A DNA stretch of 64,000 nt from Orbilia blumenaviensis (lineage: Eukaryota > Ascomycota > Orbiliomycetes > Orbiliales > Orbiliaceae), in the NCBI GenBank assembly GCA_036872755.1, contig JAVHNS010000007.1, positions 1,364,001 to 1,428,000 on the forward strand. The letters run 5' to 3'. The position numbers were made by a program, and so were the translations under genes. Under the pieces are notes generated by a model, which was not told the origin of the DNA, ran no database searches, and saw only the letters and a list, made by a program, of their open reading frames with translations. Each line of letters starts with the position of its first letter. Within the stretch, counting starts at the first letter, position 1. Positions 1 through 12,696 of this stretch are shown here, one piece after another.

Positions 1-1818
1 AGGAATTTCTTCGTCGAGGTCGAATACGTCATCCTCTATGCTGTCATCGGAAATCGTTGACTTTGCACTACGGACTTTAGGTTCCACGACAGGTTTGGTA
101 GATATCCAATCGGGATCCTCAGGCCCTTTGTTGGGCTTGGCAGCAGCAGCAGGGACACCTTCGAGGTCCTCAATCGTATTGTAACCGGTGTCTTGCTCTG
201 GAACTTTCGATGCTGCTTTGCTCGAGGGGACCTTGAATTCGAGATAATCTGATTCAGAGTCAGAGTCATAATCTATATCAGCTGTCAGAGCTTCGGCTCT
301 TAGGCGTTCCTTCTCTTCAGGGTCCATTGGTATTTCCTCTCCATCCGGTTTCACCCGGAAGAAGTTACCCTCAACCTCCAACTGAAAAACAACGTGCTTG
401 TTCTTCTTTGGCCGAGTATCATTGACGCTGCTCCTCCTGCTATCCTTTCCACTCCCGCTAGTCCAACTAGATGTGCTTTTCAGACTACTGGGAAGTGTCA
501 ATGGGGCCTTCTCTGTCCCCTCAAGAGCTTTGAGAGCAGAGGCCGAAAGCTTTGCACCCGTGGGTGCCTGAGGTGGCAAAGAATGATGATTTGGGGATGG
601 GGATACGGGAGATAGAGCGGGGGAGCCTTTATGCGGCTTACTAGCAGCCCTCGTATTCGGCGGTGACCTTACGACTATCGCAGGTTTAGGCTCGGCCTTC
701 GGCTCTGCTTGGTCTGGGACATCGGTCGGCACCACTGCATCCAGGGTCATTTTTTCAATACCTTCAGACCTTTCTGAATCTTCATGTTTACTCTCCACCA
801 TCTTCCTTAATCCGGATGGGCGTGCCGGGGCGGTGCCACCTAGGGTAGGTGTGAGAGGCAGGTAACCAGGTAGTGTACCAATATTGCTCTTGGTACTAAG
901 GCTATAGTGGCTGCGGGGGGATCCAGCTGTATCATGGCGCCCGTTGGCTTGAGCCTGTTTTCTCCGCTTCCGTCTCATAAGGTCATCCCGTAGGCGCTTT
1001 TCGTATACCAAGAGTTCCATCTCCTTAGATCTCTGGTAATGGGCAATATCCCGTCGAATTTGATCTCGTTTTTGTGTTAGTAACTCCTGTAGTTCCTCAT
1101 CTTCTGAATCGCTATCATCGATGTATGGAGCGCCGCTACTTGGGTTGGGAGGAGTTGAGGGTGTGCCATTTGGCATGACCGCAGTCGGCGATGTTTCCGA
1201 GGGCATATTCGCAGGTTGATGATTTTGCAGTTCCTCAATCTTTGGTGGCGTAGGTTGTGTCTTCGGCTTCGTACCTAAAGTCGGAGATATACAGTCAGAG
1301 GGATGTCATTGATGGGATGATGCTGCCAAGTTTCCAAATTTATACATACCATTTTTAGGGTCGGATTTCTTAGAACCACCCTTAACTATCACTGGTGCCG
1401 GTGGCTCCGTTGGCGATTTGGCAGCCATATCTTCTTCTTCGTTTAATGCCAGCCTTCCTTCGTAATCAGTTGACTCTGTGGGAGAAGTAAGTTGTAGTGG
1501 AACAAAGCCACCTGTTGAGGTTCCACCATTGGCTTTATTCGACGGCAACCTTATATCTGATATATGTGTTGGAGTGGCCCGTGGGGGCGGTCGTCCATTG
1601 GGAATCTCCGGCTTCTGCACCCCGGTGTCTTTGTTTTGCATCTTGCCAGCACCGTGGCTCTTGTTATCGACGCAATTCCCCACAGTCTCGGCAGGCATAC
1701 TAGAGTTTTTGGATGGCTGTGGGATGCCATCAATTGACGCCCGTTCTGATCCAGCGGCAACCTTCCCGCCGTTTACTAACACGTTACTACTACCAGGTGA
1801 GACCGGAGGATGCATCAT
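1..1818 (-). CDS. Unrecognised acidic, coiled-coil, disordered protein (5' part; 3' end outside window)
   Basis: Two exons are visible: 1818..1350 and 1274..1, joined by a 75-nt intron (donor GTATGT, acceptor CTTTAG) with phases that match (1 then 2). The frame stays open to base 1, so the C-terminus lies outside; at least 581 residues are visible. Translation starts with tandem ATGs at 1818. The N-terminal 150 residues are Ser/Pro/Asn-rich and probably disordered. Exon 2 holds a DDSDSEDEEL acidic patch followed by a highly charged helix rich in Arg/Lys/Glu (QKRDQIRRDIAHYQRSKEM and onward, roughly residues 215-260), likely a coiled coil ending in a basic RRKRRK cluster that could be a nuclear signal. 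A more ordered short block (HVVFQLEVEGNFFRVKPDG) sits near residue 480, followed by acidic sequence. I do not recognise the family and propose no function. Codon-level openness over 1.7 kb and the clean intron make a real gene likely. Confidence 0.75.
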
Positions 1819-3719
1819 CGTATCACATTGGCCGTTGTCGGCCCCTCAAAGAATAGATCTAGCAGTTGTGGATATCGAAATGTTTCGGATTATGGAGCCG
1901 ATGTGGTCAAGATCGAAATTGGAACGAATTACGACAGAAGAAAGAGATGAGCAGGTGACCAATTCGTATCAGTGTCTGAAAATTAACAGCAGATGTATCG
2001 ATGACGTTGCTGTCACAGTTTTTGGTGTGATTGATCCTGTTAAGGTTGTTGTTCTGGTTGTTGTTGCTGCGATGTTGGAGCGAAGAAGTAGCGATTGACG
2101 TGGACTGCAGGTTGGTTCTCGAAGCTGTCATTCTAGGCGGGCGCAGAGGCAGCTGTATGGACGGTAAAAAAATGACGATAGGAATAAATAAAAATATAGC
2201 AATCAAATCAATATCAAAAAAATCCAAGAGCTCGATTTGGAAAAACCCAGGAGGGATTCCCTTCGTTCTGTGCTTCAGGTTTCTAAGAGGGAAAGCCAGT
2301 GATGTTGACGAATTCGACGGCCAGAACCCAATCAAGACTGCCCTCGACTCTATTTCGTCCGCCCGTTGGTCCAGCTGGATCCAGATGTGGTCCCTCACAG
2401 CAAGATCGGGTAGTCCAATCGACGTGTCATCGGATCAAGTAGGAATAACTTCTTTTTTTTTTCCTTTCTTTCTTCCTCCCACTACGTGTACAAGGGAAGC
2501 AGAAGGGCTGCGAGAAGGGATTCCTTTTTACGAGGTGCAGCTAGATGTTCGATGGAGACAGCAAGCAGGTAGGCAGGCAGGCAGGTCAACGGCGGTACCA
2601 CGGGACGTGGCGCTCGGACAAGGTCACGGTGAAACGGCGTTTGATTGGTTGGTCTTCAGCAACCGGATGATGCAGGGCAGAGAGCCCGTCTGCACAGAGT
2701 ACAATGTAGTACTGGCAGCCAGAGAAAAAACGGCAATTCGAGGAAGGCAGGCGGAGACCAGAAACCTCGGAAGTCTGGATGGGGTCGTGTGATGAGACGT
2801 CGAGTCGAGCCTTCACTGGAGAGCGAGAGATGGATGGATGGATGGACGGAAGATGGAGAGTTGAAGGCTGTTCGGGTGGCGGAGAAGGTTTATGTCGACC
2901 TTCGAGCTAAAAAGCTGGGATTTTTTTAATTTTTTTTAATTTTTTTAATTTTTTTTTTTTTTTTTAACCTCGAATTTTTTTTTCCTATTCGGCGGCGTCG
3001 AATTCAGTTCGAAACAGAAAACAACATCATTCGCTCGCCCGGGTGTCAATTGGGCCAGCCAGCCGGACAATTCACAACCACAATGCGCACCGAAACGGCG
3101 AATAGAAAATCAGGCCCACTCGCCCTCACACCTTCCTTCGAGGGACAATCAGGCAGGGAGACACACCGACGATGGTGTGCGGTTTAACCGTCGACTCTCG
3201 ATTCTCACGCATTCGGAACCCGGGCTGGGCGGAGTGGGGTGCACTCGTTCAAACCGCTCTGCAGAACATTCGCGAGCGCCCATTGGCCCCGAGGACGGAA
3301 CAGTCCTCCACGGTCCTCACCTGGTCCATGTCGGTGGCCTTCCCAGTAGTACGTAACTTTTATTGCGGAGAAGACAGGCAACCGGTCCAGCCATGACATT
3401 GTGAGCTAGCTGGCATTGGATTTCGAACCTTCTAGGCGGCTGCTACATACATACTTACATACATACATGCACTTCGAAAGGACAAACGATGGGCCACACA
3501 GCCTCGAGGTCTACAGCCCTGTTGGAAACAGTCGGTTGCACAAGCAAGCTCTCGTGAGCAAGTCCCTGAAAAGATTTTTTTTGCCATCTCTTCAAAGGCC
3601 GGCGAGGGTGAGCTCCCTATACGTACACGGCCGGGGTTGGCCAGTTCGGCTCCCCCACGACGTTGGGCTGAGGTTCTGTTCCGCCATTCTTTAAGCTTGT
3701 TGTCCCAACATATATCCTT
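1819..3719. other. Upstream region with low-complexity tracts, no supported gene
   Basis: This is the presumed leader and promoter side of the minus-strand gene starting at 1818. It holds a GCAGG-type short repeat near 2565-2585, a GATG repeat near 2830-2847, and several T tracts separated by AA at about 2930-2985. Frames that stay open here on the plus strand (e.g. 2031-2792) have no fungal-like composition or splice structure, so I do not call them. Confidence 0.5.
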
Positions 3720-5000
3720 TCAAAGATCAATTGGCCTTGAAGAAGCCAAAAATACAAATTTGATCAAATGACTACTGTGCTTCAAGAAATGATCTGAAGG
3801 GTTGATGCATCTCGGAGCGATACAGGTTACTCCCAAATCTCCGAATCTATTCTTCTGAAATATCGCTTTCGAATAAGAATGCCACATCACGAGCTCAGGT
3901 GTCCAATGCAAACTGGGCGCCTCAAGCTGCAAGAAATCCGTGCGGACAAACCTTGCAGACGAACCAATAACCTCATGCATGAAACGTTGTTCAAAATGCA
4001 CAGGCGAGCCTGTTAGAGCTTGTCGACTTGGCCCACCCCTAGCACCGAAGAGGCCTAACTTCCCAGTTAGTCCAGCGTTAGTCGACAGTCGCATCCGATC
4101 CCAAATTCCCGTTACCAAATTACACAAACTATCGACTTTTAATGCTTTATGTATGCAACCAATATGATTACAAGGCGGACTTGTCATATGCGCTTCCCAT
4201 TTCGATCTTTTAGTGAAATTTGCATCCAGGCAATCTGGACTGTCAATACTAGAATATGCCAAACATTAGTAGCCAAAAAGCGCCCAGGTCTTTTTATATC
4301 CTAATCTCCACATAGGTGCATCTCCCATTCCTGTGCCAAACATGCACGTCATACAAACACTCTCCAGCCCAAGATAACCAGCCTTTGCGTATGACAACGA
4401 GAAATTTAAGTGTGGTCACGAGGTGCTGCAGAAAAAAGGGATCCTGGATCCCGAAGGCTTGCTTGTCCTTGCAGCTGGCTGCGTGCTTACTCAGGTACGG
4501 TCACAGGCAAACATAGAAGAGACGGGCAATTTCTCGGCTAGTGGATCGGTCCTCAACGTCGATGGCACTTTGTAGTTTTCAGAACTCTACTAAAAATACG
4601 ACCGACCCAATATAGCAGAACTTTATGACCGCAGACGGATTAAATTAGACGAAATTGAACTACACCCATCTTGATGACTCTCAATAGACTTGCAGACGGC
4701 GAAACACAAATCCAAAGCAACTTCTATGTAGTAACAATCAGCCCCGATTGAGAAACATATTAGGTATGCCGAGCCATCGAAAGTGCCTAGCAAGGCAGTG
4801 AGCTACTTCGCCAGCAAACTATCGCTCGAGAAAAACCTATTTTGCCTAGCCATTGAGTACAGCCAAGCATCTATTTCGTTGCCCCTTTGGCAAAATACCG
4901 CTGATATGATTGCAGTCTCAGCTCTGAGATTCCCTGTCCCTGTATGCCTAATCAATCATGTGGTTCGATATTGGCAAGGAGCCTTTTGGACGGAGTGTAC

Positions 5001-5030
5001 TGGTTTCATATACCAACCTCCACGAAATGG
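5001..5030. repeat. Copy of dispersed hairpin repeat (TGGT...ACCA form)
   Basis: TGGTTTCATATACCA can fold into a 4-bp TGGT/ACCA hairpin and is followed by ACCTCCACGAAATGG, which is almost identical to the sequence after the copy at 36155. The match extends over more than 20 nt between two loci 31 kb apart. Confidence 0.6.
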
Positions 5031-5055
5031 CCTTGTGCTTCCGTCAAAATTAGGA

Positions 5056-5087
5056 TTTTTTTTTTTTTTTTTTTTTTAAAAAAAAAA
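5056..5087. repeat. T22 followed by A10
   Basis: Twenty-two T directly followed by ten A, able to form a perfect snap-back of ten A:T pairs. It lies in the gene-poor stretch just downstream of a hairpin repeat copy. Confidence 0.9.
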
Positions 5088-8000
5088 CATTTTGGTATCT
5101 ATTCCAAAGACGATATCAAATCCACATGAGAACTGTGATATATCTAGACTTGTAAACCAGCCGGATATATCCTAAAATAAAATCAATACCTACGAATAAT
5201 CGGCCACTTTTTGTTGATCAATAGGTCTTTAGGGATTTATAGCTCGAGTACTTGTACAGAGAAGAAATTAATATGCCAACAGTAACGTGATCATAGACCA
5301 GAAATGAGCTAAGAAAATTTCAAGACAAATATCTATTCACATAAAATTTACCACTCTGGTACTTTGCCTAAATATTTTGCAGAGGTCGACGAACTGTTAT
5401 ATAAAAAATGATATTGCTACTACAACCTCTAACTTTAGCGAGCTGTCGACCAGTGAGAAGTTTATGCAAACATTACTTTTCTAGGTACTCAGTGTCAGAT
5501 CGAAGAATACATGATTTGATAAGTAACGATTAGTAGTCAATACAAAGCAATTTCTCTCTGCCCACTGTAGCACTTATCTAGGTTCTAAATGCAGGAACTT
5601 TCAAGAGGCTTTAGCTTAGCACAGGGTCTCATGACGTTGTGCGCCGCCTAGATGTATATCATACTTTCACGACGTCACAATAATATAGGCTTCTAGCTGT
5701 GCTAAGCGAGATATAAGGTTCGTCTCGGTCTCCTTGGCCTTGTCATAAAGCTGCAACTGCTAATTTAGTTCGGCGTCTTGGTAGGACTTAGATAGTTGTA
5801 CTGCTTTTAACTGCCCCGAATTATATTAACTACGAATGCAGAGGTAATGACTGAAGAGTTTGTATACTATGGACTGGATTCCATATCACTAGCTAATCTT
5901 TGAAATGGTACGAACTTAACAGTACCGGTCGGTACCCATCGATCACATCGCGAGTTCTAAATATCGCATCGAGGTGAGAGTCACCCACATAAGCAAAATA
6001 TGTACTCTCATAAAAGCCTCTACAAGAATCTTAAGATCCTAGGAGGGCTGTCCATCATATTTCGGATTGGGGTTAGTACTACCGCAAGGGCTAGGATGGT
6101 ATTCGAGATCTTCCGACTGCAGTTAAGACTGTGTGCATACATAGGCGCCAGCGCCGCGATGTGTGGTATTTTAGAGCCGGATACGCATAAATGTGTTGGT
6201 GTATTGAGTTGGTAATGGCCTTTCTACGCATTCATACAACCGGTGCGCAGCACTGTGTCTATAAGAATGTTAGATATTTTAGACTCGCGGAAATGGATAT
6301 CTACGTAGACTAAACTTTGGTAAGAGAAGCGTATTCCAAGTCTGGATTAAGCCATTACTGATTCAACATAAACCAATGAAGTCAATATGTTCGTAGTGGA
6401 GCTGTAGCTAGACTAGAGCTAGACTTGTTAGATACACATAGTGATATTTTGCTTCGCTGTCAACCGATGTAAATTTTGAAAGTTACCTAGTAAAAAGATA
6501 TTGAAAAATTAACTTTGCACGGTGGGCTCTGTGCTGCAGCGGCAGTCCTGCGAACTTACGGACCTCTTAATACTGAATTGGAGTGTTAGGCTGGTGCTTT
6601 CTCGAGATCTCTTAAGGCTGGATGTATCTAGATAGCTCGAGAATGAGATTCGGAATTTCAAATGTTGGATATCCTGGAGGTATTTGGTAACGAATCCCGT
6701 GCGCATCGAATATGTGCCGAGATTAATTGTATTATTCACAAGGTTCGATATCGCGATTGCAAGATCGCAATCGCGATCTGAATTATGATTTCGAATCAAA
6801 GGTCAGAAATCCGAGCATGGTGTCGAGCATATATTGCTTCAACCGTAGCCGCCAATGTAAAAGGCTATGCGGAGATCTATAATGCTATACGTAATAGATA
6901 TTTCGAAATGAGGGGCTGAAGCTATGACCAACAGTAACCTGATATCAATGCATGATAACGGAATTGCATTTACCCTTAAGACTACCATCATTGGAAATAA
7001 ACTCAAACCGACAATGTCACATTTGAGATCTCCTCAGCGAGTGTTCAAGATGTGAGTCACATTTCTACTTTAAAAGCGGTAATCGTGATTAGTAACTTCC
7101 CTCGCTTCTCTAAAGCGCAGGTTGCGAAACATCTCCGGGCCCGTTAAAGCATTGGCAGAATTAATTAGTTGCGAACAGCAACAATCGGGGATTAAGACGG
7201 CTAAAATATAGCATGAATATTGCTTGCATATGCATGTACGGTAAAGCTTGTTTGATCAACCGACTTCGGGCTCCTCGACGGTTATGCCGCTCAGGTGTCT
7301 CTAATAGTTCGAAACCTTAACCGTTGGATGAGTTTTAGATATCATTTTTAGATTTTATTCATTTTTTTATTTGAAAAAAAATACAGCGAAATTATCTATC
7401 GGTAAAGTCATCCTATACGATGATAACTCTGCGCGGAGATCCTTCATACTATATTCGCTTTAGCCGAAACGAAAAAAACCACTGCACTGTAGTACTTAAA
7501 GACCTCCTGATTGAGCTATTCCGCCGGCAATAATTAGAAGTTCAAGATTTGAGATATTCGCCAACGGAGATATTTTTGATTACAACTCATACGCCATGTC
7601 CAAAGATCGTCGTATCAACTCGGACGTTCCATATCCGGGCATGACCCATCTATATTACAAGTTTATCAGATTACTACCGTCCTGTCGGAACCGGGGTAGG
7701 GGTGGGGAAAAGGTAGGGGGTGGCATAAAAAATACAGTCTCGGACGACACCAGACAGGAAGAGCATCCCAGGCCAAGCCGCTGTTACCGAGATCCACCGT
7801 TTATGCAATGCACTGTCCCTCGGCTTTGTGCCACCGTTCCTGAATATTTTTTTGGTCGTTTTCCTAGATTGGATAATGTATGTAAAAGCAATATCTTGGA
7901 AGGAAAAGTGCCGGAAACGGGGGGGTTATATTGTTGTAATATATGTCTCTTATAATAAAATCTCGCCTGTCACAAGCTCGACCCCATGTTGAAGGGAGGT

Positions 8001-10012
8001 AATCAAGCGATGTCGAGCATGCATGACCTGTCCGTGCGCCTTTTTAATCGTAGGTAAAGCGGCACTTTAAACGGTCTGTTAATGTTCTCGACTAACTAGT
8101 GGGATAGATCTGATTAACTTTTTTTCTTCTTTCTTGCCGCAATTTTTTCTATATCCGGGATCGTGACCATCTGCATGACCTCGACATTATCGTCTCGCTC
8201 GCTGGCAACATTTATTCCGACATTGACTAGTTTTAAGCTTGTATAACGTTTCATGATACGGTTCGGGGTTCGGCGGGACCCAAAAACAAGAAAAAAAAAA
8301 AATTTAATTCAGAAGCCGGTGGATCCTATTGCACAAGTAAGCTAAGCTTAGTGGAACCTGTCGTTGCCATATGTGTTTTGATTTCTAAGAAAGAGGGGTG
8401 GAAATGACAAAGTGGAGTTGCTTCAGACACGTCTACAGACGTTGGGATGATGAAGGCATGATAACAACCCCCCGCCGTGCAGAAAATTGGATGATGACAT
8501 GTCCCATTTCAGAAGGAATTAAAAAAAAAAAAGCGAGTGCAGATGCATGCGTTATTACCTGAGATTAGCCGCGCGCGCGGGGTGCGAACACCCCCTCGGT
8601 GAGTAGTCGCAAGAGCCTCAATTTCGTATTGAACGTTCGGAAACGTTGGCTGCTCGGAGCGAGGTCAATTGGGCTTGGGGAATTCCGGGCCGACTCTATT
8701 CCCTTTTGGGAACCGCTTTGGACCTCAGTGTTCAGATTGAGACATTCCAGATCGAAAGAAGCCCAGTGCCACTTGATGGCAAGTACCGAAGCTGCGAATA
8801 CGACAAGTTACAATCGGAGAGCTGAAGCCTCAGTTCAGTTGCCGAAATCTCCATCGGAGAGAGAAAGTGGCATCGAATTCACCAAAAGCGACTAAGCTGA
8901 GAATCCCAACCTGCAGCTTGTCAAACTTCGAGCGGGAAAGCCACAAAGATCAGAAACCGTCACTGTTCCCGTCATTGTGCATCCCATGAACTCACGGGTC
9001 CCCGGAATGAAGAACGCCCCCTTCAACGACTGGCATGAAAATCGTCCATTTTGCACTTCTGCATCCTTACGTCTTGGGTCTCTTTGCGGGGCGGTCTAGG
9101 CATGCCGACCCAGGATTATACAAGACATGCACACCAGAGCGCTGGACGGTGACAAGAGCTTCGCTTACAATCTTGAGCAAAAGACCTGGTGGTTCAAAGC
9201 GCTAGTGCTGACGCACACCGAATGTGGTAATCCCAGACACTTTTAGTTTATGCAGTCAGCATTTGACAAGAAAACCAAAAACAAAACAAAAAATGGCAAG
9301 CTCGGCCAGAAGTAGCATTGAGGTGCAATTTACATACTGCCTCTCATGGAAGATGCATTTGGGCAGCATTTCCCCTTGCTTTTTTGTTAGCAAGCAAAGG
9401 GCTGGGGGGCTGTCACTTGGGAGATGGGATTATGAAGCGACTCGAGCCCGAGACCCCATCATGCGTTTGGGGTAGAAGGTTGAGAAATCGAAAATGCAAG
9501 ATCCACAAAAGAAGAAGTATAAGGCAAGATATATTAACGGGTCTCTGTTGGCGATAGTAATATGCAGGTGATATGGCTCGGTATGTCACAGGTGCGCACC
9601 TTAGGAGCGGGAGCACCAAATGAAGGAGGTCCACATGCACATGCACCATGCCCTGGGGGTACTGTCTGTCGTCGACAGTTCGTGTTCCATGGCTATTGAA
9701 TAGTAGGGCCAGTCAATCAGCATATCGGGACGGAGTTAACCCCTAGGTTCCCCTCCATGATGATTCTCTGGCATCATAGAGGGCCTAGCATGATGATCTT
9801 TTAATCTTAGGTATGAACAATTAGCTGGACCTTTGATCTGGATTCAGGTGAAACAGGAAAGAAAGCAACTGCGACAGCGGAACAGTGCGCAGTTATTTTC
9901 AGATAAGTCAATTTCGCATATGGCGCAATTCAACGTCGAAGGCGTCCCGCTAGGTTGCAGATTGGGTGCGGATTTGGGAATCGTTTATAGAAATTTCCCA
10001 GTTCCGGCTCCC

Positions 10013-10033
10013 GGGGGGGGGGGGGGGGGGGGG
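10013..10033. repeat. Homopolymer of 21 G
   Basis: An uninterrupted run of 21 G, about 520 nt upstream of the F-box-like gene. It could form intramolecular quadruplexes. Long G runs are also common places for length errors in assemblies. Confidence 0.9.
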
Positions 10034-10554
10034 CATATAATGCGAGGTTAGCTCCACTAGGCCCGACCTAACATTTAGACCCTCGCCTCGGTCAGCTCTT
10101 CAGAAGTCTCTTTTTGTACGGCAAAGCAACGGAGTACTCGACAATTTTCTATTTAAACGGCCAAGCGCACTTAAAGCCGCAGGGCTAGCCCAGGGTAATG
10201 GAGCGACTAGGGTCCTAAAGGCGGGTCTTATCGACCATCCCTTCAGGGCGTATCGCCGTAATTCTATTACTACAAGAGTGGTAATAGAGGTTGCATGGCC
10301 GATGGTATATCATATATTCAAGTTTTCGCAATTTCTTCGCTTTCTCGAACAGAATATATTGTCCCTTTCTCACTGTAAGAAAAAAAAACATTCTAAATCG
10401 CAAAGAACATAAGACCGTATTTCGACAACTACCGTGCACCATAAGCTTGGGCAGTCAACGTGAGCTTTTAGCTCCGGTACCAAACCTAGCGACCACGGTG
10501 CATCGCAACCAGAGACAGCCCGTCGGGGTCGGGAAAAAGAAAACAAGTAACAAA

Positions 10555-11498
10555 ATGTCGATTTTGTTACTGCCGGACAGCGTCGTCCACCGCATCATAT
10601 ATTTCCTATCTGAGCCAGAATTCGTGGCCAAAGAAACAGACTTGTCACCCACCAACTCGCAGCCTGCTTACACCGCTCTGTCGACAGATCCACGAGACGT
10701 CTTCAATCTAATCCGATCCTGCCGTCGATTCCGTGAAGTGTTCTACCGCGAACGAAATGGCGGAGGAGAGTTCCTTCAGGCGTTTAAAACACAATTTGAA
10801 AAAGTTTTTCGGCGAGGCCGGCGGCTAGACGAGTCATCTGTTATGCCAGGTAGAATGTCCATCGTTATTGGTGTACTTGACCAATCGGAAGGGAAAAAGT
10901 CATATAAAACCCTCCCATCCGGATCCACACATCTCCAAGGCTTCCAGGAGATCGTTCTCAACAAAGGAGATCCATCAATGCTTGGTGATATACGCCGTCC
11001 CGGTCACGATTTCGCGATGTCGACCCAGCTGACTGATGTGCAAAAAGATTTACTGCGAGACTTGGGACGAAATTGGATTTCGATGTTCATGTCTGGCCAC
11101 CTGTCCCTGGGAGACATTGAAGGAAGAGAACAGCAAGTTATCGACATTATGGAAAATCTCTCGAGCTTCATAGTTGGAGTATTGAGTTGCCATATGTGGA
11201 ACGAAACAGGCCGGTTTACGATGCTATGTCGAACCCGACTAAACGACTTTATGCTCCTCCATGGAATCGACGGGCTATGGCAAGAACAGCAGTGCTACCC
11301 CTTCGTTATCTTCGGAGCAACAAAACTGTAAGTCTTTCCGAGGGTAGAACCGATCTGATTGGTGGTGGTTCGGGATTAGCTAACAGGTGTCGGCATGTCT
11401 CTAGTTCGATAGCAGAGTCCATATATTCGGCCCTAGTGAATTCCGACTACGGCTCGATCAGGGATACAGGCGGGCACCCGCTTTGGACGGGATTGTAA
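10555..11498 (+). CDS. F-box-like protein, C-terminus uncertain
   Basis: The N-terminus (MSILLLPDSVVHRIIYFLSEPEF, then DVFNLIRSCRRFREVF) has the LPD...I..FL...L..CR.F pattern of an F-box, the domain that links substrates to SCF ubiquitin ligases through Skp1; this is a pattern match by eye. The start is the ATG at 10555. Exon 1 runs to 11327 (donor GTAAGT); an intron of 77 nt ends at the CTCTAG at 11404 (or at TAACAG, 11386, same frame), and exon 2 encodes SIAESIYSALVNSDYGS and onward to GHPLWTG. It then meets a stop at 11496 that overlaps another perfect GTAAGT donor. If that donor is used with the TCTTAG acceptor at 11556, translation stops one codon later. A coding-looking frame just downstream (11557-11655) is one nucleotide out of phase, so the gene may be frameshifted. 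The rest of the protein is not recognised. Confidence 0.65.
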
Positions 11499-11934
11499 GT
11501 CCCACCATCTGATAGAGAGGGGCAAAATATGTGCCCTACTATACAATTTGTCTTAGCTAATGGAGCCCTATGTGAACGATGCAATAGCGGCTTGGATACA
11601 TGAACTCACCGAAGTTTCGCTAAATCTGATCGAGTACATTGCTGCACGGTACTTCTTCAGGACTACTTGCAGGTCGCATTTTCAGGTCGCATTTATCGTA
11701 TTCGCCAAACCAACATCACATGCGTTGCACAACGTCTGCCCCTCAATTCTGCTCGCTACGTTTGGGCCCAACAACCCGTCCCCCCCATTGAACGCCCAGA
11801 CTTTTATCGGCCCTCTTTCCCTCAACTGTCACGAATCTTGCATGTTTCTTGCATATAACGCATATCACGACCTCCTTTTGATTTTGCTCCGTCTGACTCT
11901 CCGCGCCTCGGCCTTTTTTTTTTTTTTTTTTTTT
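11499..11934. other. Region between F-box-like gene and TRS20, with an exon-like orphan frame
   Basis: The plus frame from 11557 (LMEPYVNDAIAAWIHEL and onward to about 11655) looks like coding sequence and could be the last exon of the F-box-like gene, but it cannot be joined in frame through a GT-AG intron. A run of 22 T (11914-11935) ends the region and touches the stop codon of TRS20 on the other strand. Confidence 0.4.
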
Positions 11935-12696
11935 TCAGAGGTACTTTTTTGCTGCAGCCTTGATCTTTTGGTCGAATGTCTGGCTTCGGATAGCCATGTT
12001 GACCTCATAGAACGGGTTCATTAATGTTTTGCAATACAAGTCATATACATCCGCGAAGAACTGTCGTATGGGTTCGTCTGATCGCGTATCATGTACGAGT
12101 AGAAATTTGATATCTGTTTTGGTTGAATGAAACGCATAAGCCACAATTGCACATTTTCCATTTCACGCAGGCTTCTTTATTTTTGGGCGATGGGAAACCA
12201 GGGGACTGGGAACAAGGCGAACCAGTGAAGACCAGGGAATAGATTAAAAACGGGGCATTATACATACTTCCGCCGGTTAGAAAGCAGGACACCCAGGTAT
12301 TATTGAACTTGTCAACGGTTTTGAGGTACATTTCCTTGCTTGCCCATTGTTGATCCTCAATGCAGTCCAGGCTGGAATGTGCGATAAATTGATTCATGTG
12401 CCGTTGTTCTTCGCGAAACTGCACGGGAGATTGCGGGTAGCATGCGCCTCATTGATTAGTGATCCGAAGACAATTCATGTATGGACGGCTTGTTAAGCAA
12501 GTAAGTCAAGCAAGCAAGAAACCGAGCAAGCAATCAAGCAAGCGGGCAAGCAGGCAGAAGGGAAAGCCAGGCTTTTGAGCCGTACCTTAGGAATCCCATC
12601 TCCACCTTGTTTGAAGGACCCAAACTCGGCTTCGTAAAGCGGATTGTCCTTGGTGCCTATGATGACAAAGTAATAACTTGTAGAGGATCCAGCCAT
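11935..12696 (-). CDS. TRS20: Sedlin / TRAPPC2 family, TRAPP subunit Trs20
   Basis: Three exons: 12696..12586, 12418..12268 and 12113..11935, giving 146 residues (human sedlin is 140). Introns are 167 and 154 nt with GTACGG/GTATGT donors and GTGCAG/AAACAG acceptors; all phases match. Family landmarks are all present and in order: SYYFVIIGTKDNPLYEAEF at the N-terminus, HMNQFIAHSSLDCIE, MYLKTVDKFN, LLVHDTR, and the C-terminal NFF-like FFADVYDLYCKTLMNPFYE with IRS.FD. By family knowledge it is a longin-fold core subunit of the TRAPP complexes, acting as Rab (Ypt) exchange factor in ER-Golgi and later membrane traffic. An upstream in-frame ATG would add six residues (MFVIII); I chose the start that fits the family. 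The stop TGA is followed directly by a run of A on the coding strand. Confidence 0.95.

Larger units (their letters stand above)
3720..10554. other. Gene-poor stretch of about 6.8 kb
   Basis: Stops occur often in all frames between 4.3 and 9.5 kb, and I find no exon chain that resembles a protein family. It contains one copy of the hairpin repeat (5001), a T22/A10 tract (5056), short A/T runs and a G21 run (10013). No terminal repeats, transposase-like frame or tRNA could be recognised. It may be decayed repeat DNA, but I see no intact element. Confidence 0.5.

Noticed and set aside
2031..2792. Plus-strand open frame of 253 codons opposite the leader of the first gene
   Set aside because: Composition looks random with low-complexity inserts (T runs, GCAGG repeats), no domain, starts with TTG-like codon context and overlaps a probable promoter.
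3410..3460. Possible tRNA (GGATTTCGAACC resembles a reversed T arm)
   Set aside because: No matching acceptor stem, D arm or anticodon arm could be folded around it on either strand.
3720..4262. Minus-strand open frame of 180 codons
   Set aside because: It begins at a TTG, has an unbiased composition, no domain and no splice partners; the region around it is full of stops. Not enough to call a gene.
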